Of a DNA stretch of 64,000 nucleotides, positions 57,967-64,000 are shown piece by piece. The notes beneath the pieces were generated by a model. It was not told the origin of the DNA, searched no databases, and saw nothing but the letters and a program-made list of their open reading frames with translations. The position numbers and the translations under genes are program-made. Source of the stretch: Micromonospora pallida (GTDB lineage Bacteria > Actinomycetota > Actinomycetes > Mycobacteriales > Micromonosporaceae); contig NZ_FMHW01000002.1 in NCBI RefSeq assembly GCF_900090325.1, positions 5,333,001 to 5,397,000 on the forward strand, in the 5' to 3' direction. Within the stretch, counting starts at the first letter, position 1. The number at the start of each line of letters is the position of its first letter.

Positions 57967-59289
57967 TCAGGCGAAGAGGTTCTGCTGGTACATGCGGGAC
58001 GTCTCGGCGAAGTCCTCGAAGACCGCGTGGTCGGCGGAGGACTCCTTCGCGGCGTCGTTGAGCAGGAACAGGTTCGACGCCTGGAAGAACTCCGACACCG
58101 GGGCGATGTCGGCGTGGGTGGCGATGAACCGGTCGGTCTCCTGCTGGTTACCGCGCAGCGCCACGAAGAGCTGCAACTCGTCGTGCCGGTACGGGCGCAT
58201 CTCGGCGAGCGTGCAGACGTAGTCGTAGTAGGCGGCGGCGTTCTGGCTGCGGCGGCGGCCCTCGTACCCGGCCATCGCCTCGTCGACCGACGTCTCGCCG
58301 GTCAGCCACCGGTCGAGCGCGGCGGCGACCAGTTCCGCGTCCCGGAAGGCGTGCGTCATGCCGATCGCCGTGCACTGGTCCTTGGCGGACTCGGCGTCGC
58401 CGACGAGCACCCAGCCGGGCCCGTGCAGCGGCCGGACGAACCCGGACTGGTCGAGGGTGCCGTAGATGCGTTCCTCCCGAACACCCCGGGTCCGGACCAG
58501 CTCCCCGAGTTCGGGGCTGACGAAGTCCAGCGCCCGCTGGAAGTTGCCGGGCACGTCGGCCCGGAACTCCCGGGACCAGTCGCTCGGCCCCCAGACCAGC
58601 ACCATGTTCTGCTCGAAGTTGGTGGGCACCGCTGCGGCGGCGAGCCGGCCGCGCCGGTGCAGTTGCGCGTGGCCAGGGTCGAAGCCGGAGAAGTAGCTCC
58701 AGTAGGCGAACGTGCACCGCGGCCGCTCGTCGAACTTCGGCAGGCCGAGGGTACGGGCGACGAACGAGTTCCGGCCGTCGGCGCCGACCACGATCCGGGC
58801 ACGTTCCTCGACCGGCTGCCCGTCGACGGAACGGCCCCGGATGCCGACCACCCGGCCGTCCTCGACGATCAGTTCCCGTACCGAGAAGTTGGTACGTACC
58901 TCGGCGCCGGCCTTGGCGGCGGCCTCGACGAGGATCTGGTCGAGCACCCGGCGGCGGATGGAGGCGTAGCTCTGCACCACGCCGGAGTCGTCGCCGTGCA
59001 GGTCCCGGAAGTACTCCCGGAGCAGGTCCTCCGGCACCGACCCGGTCAGCCGGATGCCGTCGTTGATGACGTCGATGGCGGTGTGGGTGGGGGTGACCGC
59101 GGTGACCTGGTCCAGCACTCCCCACCGGTTCAGGTAGGACATTCCGTGCGGCCAGAGGAAGTGCGTCGAGATGACGTCGCTGGGAAACGACGAACGGTCC
59201 ACCACGAGCACCCGGTGCCCGCGCCGGGCGAGCAGGAGCGCGGCGGAGGCGCCCGCGCAGCGCGCACCGACGACTATCGCGTCGTACAT
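57967..59289 (-). CDS. FAD-dependent oxidoreductase (geranylgeranyl-reductase/halogenase-like flavoprotein)
   Basis: A 440-residue group A-type flavoprotein: MYDAIVVGARCAGASAALLL (FAD GxGxxA site), HRVLVVDRSSFPSDVISTHF, RRRVLDQILVEAAAKAGAEV, IVVGADGRNSFVARTLGL (DG motif) and GWVLVGDAESAKDQCTAIGM, then THAFRDAELVAAAL. The Trp motif of tryptophan halogenases (WxWxIP) is not seen, so hydroxylation or dehydrogenation is more likely. Its close pairing with the oxoamine synthase suggests it oxidises that product or its precursor. ATG 59289 removes a 43-residue unconserved extension. Confidence 0.87.
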   Translation of the reverse strand: MYDAIVVGARCAGASAALLLARRGHRVLVVDRSSFPSDVISTHFLWPHGMSYLNRWGVLDQVTAVTPTHTAIDVINDGIRLTGSVPEDLLREYFRDLHGDDSGVVQSYASIRRRVLDQILVEAAAKAGAEVRTNFSVRELIVEDGRVVGIRGRSVDGQPVEERARIVVGADGRNSFVARTLGLPKFDERPRCTFAYWSYFSGFDPGHAQLHRRGRLAAAAVPTNFEQNMVLVWGPSDWSREFRADVPGNFQRALDFVSPELGELVRTRGVREERIYGTLDQSGFVRPLHGPGWVLVGDAESAKDQCTAIGMTHAFRDAELVAAALDRWLTGETSVDEAMAGYEGRRRSQNAAAYYDYVCTLAEMRPYRHDELQLFVALRGNQQETDRFIATHADIAPVSEFFQASNLFLLNDAAKESSADHAVFEDFAETSRMYQQNLFA

Positions 59290-59469
59290 TTTCGTCTCAG
59301 TCCTTCGATGGGGGTCGGTGTCCTCCGTCGGCCGGGCCATGGGAGCGGAGGGACGACAGACGGAGGGGCGCCGCGCGGGGTTACCCCGATCGAGCGGCGA
59401 TGGACAGACACCGTACACAGTGGAACCACACGGGCGTAAACGCGTCCGGTGGGCCCCGGATCGCGGCGG

Positions 59470-61452
59470 TCAGGACGTGGTCGGCCGACGCTGTCCGGGC
59501 AGGTGCCGGTCCACGGTGTCGTCGTACCCGGCGGCCTGGAGCGCGAAGAGTTCGGCGTACCGGCCGCCGGCCGCCATCAGCTCGGCGTGGCTGCCGGCCT
59601 CGACGAGCACCCCGTGGTGCAGGACGAAGATCCGGTCGGCGTGCCGGACGTTGGCCAGCCGGTGAGTGATCAGGATCGTGGTCACCCGGCCCTGCCGGTC
59701 CCGAATGGCCTGGAAGAGGGCGTCCTCGGCCCTCGGGTCGAGAGCCGACGACGGCTCGTCCATGATCAGCAGTTCGGCGTCCCGGAGGAACCCCCGGGCA
59801 GCGGTGATCCGCTGCCACTGCCCACCGGAGAGGTCCTGCCCCTGGGCGAAGGTCCGGTCGAGCAGCGTCTCGTACCCGTACGGCAGCTCGCGGATCATGT
59901 CGTCGGCGACCGCGCGGGCGGCGGCGGCCTCGATCCGGTCCTGCCGTGCCTCGCTGTCCACGTCCCCGATGGCGATGTTCGTCGCGGCCGTGAACGGCCA
60001 CTTGTGGTACTCCTGGGTGACCACGGCGATGCGGGCCCGGAGCTGACCGACGTCCCACTCGGCCAGCGGCCGGCCGTTCCACTCGACCACCCCGGCGCTC
60101 GGGGTACGCAGGAGCGCGATCATCGCGGCCAGCGTTGTCTTGCCGGATCCGTTCTCCCCCACGAACGCCACCGTCTGCCCGGCCCGGATGGTCAATGTGA
60201 CGTCGTCGACGGCGGGCGTGTCCCGGTCGGGATAGCGGAGGCTGAGGCCTCGCACGGCGATCTCCTGCAGCGGCGGCGGGGCCTCCCCGCTCCCGCCCTC
60301 GGCGGGCAGGTAGGCGGTGGCCCGGGCCAGGAACCCGGTGTAGTCGCCGACGTGCTGCCCCTCGGTGTAGACCCGGTCGATCTGGAAGGTGAGCGCGTCG
60401 AGGGAGCGCTGCGCGGCCTGCACCGCGACCACGCAGGTGGCCGCCGCCGCAAGGGGAATCCGCCCGTCGACGAGCAGCAGGCCGAGCAGGACGTATACGG
60501 CCCCGGTGGCGAGGCCGCCGATCACCGCGCCAAGGCTGGTGGTCGTGGTGACCCGCCGGGCCAGGGCGAGCTGGATGTCGGTCTCCACCCCCATCACCCG
60601 GTCGTACTGGTCGAGCAGGAACCGGCGCAGCCCGTACGAGCGCAGCTCCGGGGCGGAGTCGCGTTCGGCCATCAGCCGGCGCAGCAACCACTGCCGGCGG
60701 CGCCGGACCGACCCGGCGATGTAGGTCTGGTAACGCAGGTGCCCGGCCCGTAGCGTCGCCCAGGCCTTGGGCAGCGTCGCGACCAGCAGCGCCAGAAGCA
60801 GCAGCGGGTGGATCACGACCACCGCCACGCCCACCGCGAGCAGACCGGCCAGTCCGGCGAGCAGGTTCATCGACGCCTGCACCAGCGAGACCACCGCCTC
60901 GTCGCCCCGGGAAGCGCGTTCCATCTCGTCGGCGAAGGCGTCGGCGTCGAACGCGTCCAGCCGTACCGCCGTGGTCACCTCGAACAGCCGGCGCTCCACC
61001 GCCCGGCCGACCCTCGGGGTGAGACCGTTCTGGGCGTACCCGGAGGCGATGCCCATGCCGGCCCGGATCGCGGTGACCACCGCGAGGGCCACCAGCGCCG
61101 GCAACGCGGCCATCACCTTGTCACCGGTCGGGCCGCCCGCGAACAACTCCACCAGCACCCGCTGCGTCGCCAACAGCCCGAACGCCGACATCACCCCGGC
61201 ACCGACCGTCGTGACCGCCACCACCGAGGTACGGAACCGGTCGGTCCGCCAACTGACCCGGACCGCCTCCGCCACCAGCCGGGGCAGTTCGGCGAAGACG
61301 GCGAACAGTCCCGCCTCCGCCCGGGCCCGTACCCCCGTCTCCCACCACATCGCCCGCAGTTCGGGCAGGACCGGCTCGGCGGACGCCGGGCCGGTCCCGG
61401 CCGGCTCCTCTCCCCCGGCCGGACGGACGGACTCGACGGCGGCTCCGGTCAC
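59470..61452 (-). CDS. ABC exporter, fused membrane and ATPase domains
   Basis: A 660-residue half-transporter: about 90 cytosolic residues, six transmembrane helices (SVVAVTTVGAGVMSAFGLLA, GLLAVGVAVVVIHPLLLLAL, GAVYVLLGLLLVDGRIPLAA), then an ATPase with VAFVGENGSGKTTLAAMIAL (Walker A), TQEYHKWPF (Q-loop), QDLSGGQWQRITAARGFL (signature), ELLIMDEPSSALDPRAEDAL (Walker B) and ILITHRL. It acts as a dimer. GTG 61452 has an AGGAG site. As the first gene ahead of the flavoprotein and synthase, it probably exports their product and gives self-protection. Confidence 0.93.
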   Translation of the reverse strand: MTGAAVESVRPAGGEEPAGTGPASAEPVLPELRAMWWETGVRARAEAGLFAVFAELPRLVAEAVRVSWRTDRFRTSVVAVTTVGAGVMSAFGLLATQRVLVELFAGGPTGDKVMAALPALVALAVVTAIRAGMGIASGYAQNGLTPRVGRAVERRLFEVTTAVRLDAFDADAFADEMERASRGDEAVVSLVQASMNLLAGLAGLLAVGVAVVVIHPLLLLALLVATLPKAWATLRAGHLRYQTYIAGSVRRRRQWLLRRLMAERDSAPELRSYGLRRFLLDQYDRVMGVETDIQLALARRVTTTTSLGAVIGGLATGAVYVLLGLLLVDGRIPLAAAATCVVAVQAAQRSLDALTFQIDRVYTEGQHVGDYTGFLARATAYLPAEGGSGEAPPPLQEIAVRGLSLRYPDRDTPAVDDVTLTIRAGQTVAFVGENGSGKTTLAAMIALLRTPSAGVVEWNGRPLAEWDVGQLRARIAVVTQEYHKWPFTAATNIAIGDVDSEARQDRIEAAAARAVADDMIRELPYGYETLLDRTFAQGQDLSGGQWQRITAARGFLRDAELLIMDEPSSALDPRAEDALFQAIRDRQGRVTTILITHRLANVRHADRIFVLHHGVLVEAGSHAELMAAGGRYAELFALQAAGYDDTVDRHLPGQRRPTTS

Positions 61453-61653
61453 GGACGCTCCTCACGGTGGCGGGGAACTGCGGCCGGCTGCCCGGACCGG
61501 GCGGCCACCGTGGCGGCCGGCCCCGTCGCCGAGAGTGCCGACCTCACCACTTAACGCCATCGGAGTCGGCCAGGGAAGCACCTGACGCCACCGAAAAGGC
61601 CGTTACGGGTCGGGCACTCCGGGCGGGGCAGGATGCCCTGCGATGATGACCTT

Positions 61654-62031
61654 GTGATCAGACGAATCTTGGAAGGCGCCCGGGAAAATCGTCGGCAGCA
61701 GCGGAAGATGCAGAAGTCCAACAACCCGGACGGCTGCTGCGACTGCTGCGATTTCGGTCTGTTCTCCACGCTGCTGCTGGTCGGCTCGACTGTGGCGGCC
61801 CGAACCGGGGCGCCGGGGCTGGACCGGGCGGGTGTGGCGACGATCCGGGGCTACCGCCGCTGGTTGTCGCCGTACTGGCCCGGGCGGTGCCGGTTCACCC
61901 CGACGTGTGGCGCGTACGGGCTGTCCGCAGTGGAGCGGCACGGGCTGGCGGTGGGCGGGCGGCTGGCCGCCGAACGGGTACGGCGCTGCCGCCCCACGGT
62001 GCCGCGCGGCACCCACGACCCGGTGCGCTGA
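61654..62031 (+). CDS. yidD: YidD-family membrane protein insertion efficiency factor
   Basis: A 125-residue protein with the YidD core GYRRWLSPYWPGRCRFTPTC, GAYGLSAVERHG and RVRRCRP. It assists YidC-mediated insertion of membrane proteins in other bacteria. Unusually it has a long basic N-terminus with a cysteine cluster (DGCCDCCDFGL) before the core, absent from most YidD. It is not beside rnpA-yidC, where the main copy normally lies, so this is probably a second, diverged copy. GTG 61654 or ATG 61633 may be the start. Confidence 0.8.
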   Translation: MIRRILEGARENRRQQRKMQKSNNPDGCCDCCDFGLFSTLLLVGSTVAARTGAPGLDRAGVATIRGYRRWLSPYWPGRCRFTPTCGAYGLSAVERHGLAVGGRLAAERVRRCRPTVPRGTHDPVR

Positions 62032-62110
62032 CCGCGGGCGGGCTCGATCACCAGGGAAAACGATCATCCGGCCGGCCGGGCGGGTAGCGCGGCCCGGTCA
62101 TGATGAGACG

Positions 62111-62491
62111 GTGATTCGCTTTCTGTTGAATGCGCTCTGGTTCGTCTTCGGTAGTGGATTCGTGTTGGCCATCGGGTACGGACTCGCGGCGCTGGTCTGC
62201 TTCGTACTCATCGTCACGATCCCGTTCGGCGTCGCCGCGCTGCGGCTGGCCCGGTACTCGCTCTGGCCCTTCGGCCGCACCCTGGTCGAGAAGCCGGACG
62301 CCGGCCTGGCCTCCGGCGCGGCGAACATCGTCTGGCTGCTGGTGGCCGGCTGGTGGCTCGCCCTGTCGCACATTCTCGCCGGCATCGCCCAGTGCGTCAG
62401 CATCGTCGGCATCCCGTTCGGCCTGGCGAACTTCAAGCTCGTCCCCGCCGCCCTCTGGCCGCTGGGCCGGGAGGTCGTCGAGACGCCCTGA
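62111..62491 (+). CDS. YccF-family inner membrane protein
   Basis: A 126-residue membrane protein with the YccF (DUF307) pattern: two similar hydrophobic halves, each with a conserved IPFG (LIVTIPFGVAALRLARYSLW and IVGIPFGLANFKLVPAALWP), each ending in a WPxGR turn (LWPFGRTL, LWPLGREV). GTG 62111 is taken as start (MIRFLLNALWFVFGSGF). Function is unknown in any well-studied species. It stands alone 79 nt after yidD. Confidence 0.87.
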   Translation: MIRFLLNALWFVFGSGFVLAIGYGLAALVCFVLIVTIPFGVAALRLARYSLWPFGRTLVEKPDAGLASGAANIVWLLVAGWWLALSHILAGIAQCVSIVGIPFGLANFKLVPAALWPLGREVVETP

Positions 62492-62573
62492 CCGTCCACC
62501 CGGTACGAACGCCCGGCCGGGTCCGCGCGGTGGCCGGCGCGAGCGCTCCTGACCCCCGTCTCGTGCGGCGTGG

Positions 62574-62933
62574 TCAGGAGCGTTCGCTGATCCGGTCGAG
62601 GTGCGCGGCCAGCTCGTCGGTGATCAGCAGGTCCGTCCGGATCTCGTCGTGCGGGTACGCGGCCCGGCCGACCATGTGCGCGGCCACCGGAGCGCTGGCC
62701 AGTTGGAACACACCGACCAGGACGAGGGTGGTGATGTCCACTCCGGTGCGCAGCCGCAGCGCGCACCCGAGCAGGACCAGCAGCAGGCCGAGGACCTGGG
62801 GTTTGGCGGCGGCGTGCATCCGGGAGAGCAGGTCGGGGAAGCGGACCAGAGCGATCCCGGCGGCGAGGCTGAGCAGCGCGCCGGAGATCAGGCAGACCGC
62901 GGCGACGGCGTCGAGGACGGTGGCCAGGCTCAC
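62574..62933 (-). CDS. mnhG: Mrp/Mnh Na+/H+ antiporter subunit G
   Basis: A 119-residue subunit with three transmembrane helices: VLDAVAAVCLISGALLSLAA, FPDLLSRMHAAAKPQVLG (the MnhG signature) and LVLVGVFQLASAPVAAHMVG. Part of the multi-subunit monovalent cation/proton antiporter in the cytoplasmic membrane. GTG 62933 overlaps the mnhF stop. Last gene of the operon here. Confidence 0.92.
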   Translation of the reverse strand: MSLATVLDAVAAVCLISGALLSLAAGIALVRFPDLLSRMHAAAKPQVLGLLLVLLGCALRLRTGVDITTLVLVGVFQLASAPVAAHMVGRAAYPHDEIRTDLLITDELAAHLDRISERS

Positions 62934-63193
62934 TTCGGGTCCTTCCGGGCCGCGAAGCGGGCGACGCTGACCGAGCCGACGAAACCGAGGATCGCGAGCA
63001 CCACCAGCACCGGCAACGCGGTGGCGTCCCGGCTGTACGCGGCCTCGGTGGCGATGGCGGCGACCACGATGGCCAGCAGCACGTCGGTGGCGACGGCCCG
63101 GTCCAGAATGGACGGCCCCCGGATGATCCGGAGCAGGGTGAGCCCGCCGGCCACGGCGAGCAGGACGGTGACGGTCACGGCTACGGCGGTCAA
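62930..63193 (-). CDS. mnhF: Mrp/Mnh Na+/H+ antiporter subunit F
   Basis: An 87-residue, three-helix subunit: VTVTVLLAVAGGLTLLRIIR, GPSILDRAVATDVLLAIVVA (family signature) and PVLVVLAILGFVGSVSVARF. The start is TTG, read from a TTGA overlap with the mnhE stop, so it depends on translational coupling. Confidence 0.92.
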   Translation of the reverse strand: MTAVAVTVTVLLAVAGGLTLLRIIRGPSILDRAVATDVLLAIVVAAIATEAAYSRDATALPVLVVLAILGFVGSVSVARFAARKDPK

Positions 63194-63825
63194 CTCGATG
63201 CCCCTGACAGGTCGGCCGGCGGTGACGTGCCGGTATGGGTGGCTTCGACAGCCCGGCGCTGCTCGTCCGGGGAGCCGATGGCGGCGATGATCCGCATCTC
63301 CAACTCCAGGACCTCCTGCCGGAACTGCTCGACCTCCTCGATGGTCCGGACGCCGAGCACGTGGATGTAGAGGGTGCCGGTGGTCCGGTCGACCTCGAGG
63401 ATGAGGCTGCCCGGCACCAGCGAGAGCGCCTCGGCGGTGAGGGTGAGGTTCAGGTCGGTGTTGATCCGCAGCGGCACGGCGATGATCGCGCCGCGCGGTG
63501 TGTGCCCGAACCGGACGGCCAGCCAGGCGATCTGGGCGCTGGCCACCACCAGGTCACGCAGGAAGCGCAGCCCGAAGCGGAGCAGCCCCAGCGGGTGCAG
63601 CCGACCGGCGAAGGTCACCGGTGGCAGCGGGAAGACGGCCAGCAGCACGGCCGCGACGAGCAGCCCACTGATCAGGTTGGCCCAGGTGAAGGTGCCCCAG
63701 AGCAGCACCCAGACGGTGACCAGGGCGGTCACCGCGACGGCCAGGTTGCGCCGTCGGGCGCGCCGGGTCAGCGGCGGGTTCGGCGGCTCGATCGGCTGGC
63801 CCGGCGTCAACGGATCGGCGCTCAC
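63190..63825 (-). CDS. mnhE: Mrp/Mnh Na+/H+ antiporter subunit E
   Basis: A 211-residue subunit. After a basic N-terminus come two to three helices (NLAVAVTALVTVWVLLWGTF, WANLISGLLVAAVLLAVFPL) and the conserved cytosolic part VASAQIAWLAVRFGHTPRGA, LTLTAEALSLVPGSLILEVD and TLYIHVLGV. GTG 63825 overlaps the mnhD stop as GTGA. The acidic C-terminal extension of about 50 residues is typical of actinobacterial forms. Confidence 0.93.
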   Translation of the reverse strand: MSADPLTPGQPIEPPNPPLTRRARRRNLAVAVTALVTVWVLLWGTFTWANLISGLLVAAVLLAVFPLPPVTFAGRLHPLGLLRFGLRFLRDLVVASAQIAWLAVRFGHTPRGAIIAVPLRINTDLNLTLTAEALSLVPGSLILEVDRTTGTLYIHVLGVRTIEEVEQFRQEVLELEMRIIAAIGSPDEQRRAVEATHTGTSPPADLSGASS

Positions 63826-64000
63826 GGCGTCCCCTCCGGGTAGACGGCCTCCACGTACGGGGTCCGGCGCAGCAGGTCGTCGGCGGCGTCGGTGCTGATC
63901 TCGAAGAGCGGCCCGGCGACCACCGTCAGGGCCAGCCCGAACACCACCAGGGCGGCGGTCGAGGCGATCATCAGCCGGGGCAGCATGACAGCCGGCTGCC
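63822..64000 (-). CDS. mnhD: Mrp/Mnh Na+/H+ antiporter subunit D, C-terminal fragment
   Basis: Only the last 59 codons lie in the window: MLPRLMIASTAALVVFGLAL, then GPLFEISTDAADDLLRRTPY and a terminal EGTP. The hydrophobic helix followed by a soluble tail fits the end of MnhD, and the order D-E-F-G supports it. The coding sequence continues beyond the right edge. Confidence 0.75.
   Translation of the reverse strand, partial: QPAVMLPRLMIASTAALVVFGLALTVVAGPLFEISTDAADDLLRRTPYVEAVYPEGTP

Noticed and set aside
57967..59289. Flavin-dependent tryptophan halogenase
   Set aside because: The WxWxIP motif and catalytic Lys context of halogenases are not seen; called only as an FAD oxidoreductase.

Overview
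The window is very GC-rich (third codon positions almost all G or C), uses GTG starts often, and carries Tat signals, lipoproteins, WXG100 and FHA proteins and stop/start overlaps. This points to a filamentous actinomycete, most plausibly Micromonosporaceae (Micromonospora-like). That assignment is inferred from gene style and content, not from a marker gene. No rRNA, complete tRNA, CRISPR array, transposase or prophage is seen.

Layout. 1-14.3 kb is a mixed region. It holds a secreted GLUG/purple-acid-phosphatase-like phosphoesterase (cut by the window edge), a D-Ala-D-Ala ligase, an orphan HTH-N6-methylase with degenerate motifs, a phage-like HxxxGH protein, an Eis-like acetyltransferase, PhoD behind a PHO-box-like repeat, a Nudix hydrolase, a secreted glycosidase, a secreted triple-repeat protein and SelO. 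14.6-27.25 kb is one long plus-strand catabolic cluster. It encodes an M20 hydrolase (frameshifted), an APH-type kinase, a class III PLP phospho-lyase/aminotransferase, a CUT2-type ABC importer, two amidase-signature hydrolases, a DeoR regulator and allophanate hydrolase. The first five genes overlap stop-to-start. The likely logic is import, amide/acyl removal, phosphorylation of a freed amino alcohol, PLP-dependent elimination of phosphate and ammonia, and recovery of ureido nitrogen. The substrate is unknown and this is the best candidate for an undescribed pathway.

27.6-35.3 kb holds a large secreted subtilase, a perfect 10 x 21 bp minisatellite, an XRE-NB-ARC-TPR regulator, a SUKH (SMI1/KNR4) protein and an orphan YefM-type antitoxin that keeps its TGTACA operator but has no recognisable toxin. 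35.3-52.2 kb is a type VII-secretion-like locus: a WXG100 protein, an EccC/EssC ATPase with fused ubiquitin-like and FHA domains, a Ser/Thr kinase, MoxR, DUF58, a transglutaminase-fold protein lacking all three catalytic residues, a small secretion-target-like protein, a frameshifted glycine-rich putative effector, an LpqN-like protein, an FHA protein and a divergent propeller-PASTA membrane protein. EccB, EccD, EccE and MycP are absent from the window.

52.2-64 kb has a PadR/membrane-protein pair, a lipoprotein, a YtcJ-like amidohydrolase, and a compact biosynthetic set on the minus strand (ABC exporter, FAD oxidoreductase, alpha-oxoamine synthase). It continues with YidD, YccF and the end of an Mrp/Mnh Na+/H+ antiporter operon (mnhD-E-F-G) running off the right edge. 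Several apparent single-base frameshifts fall in G/C homopolymers, so either sequencing error or real decay has to be settled before those genes are called broken.
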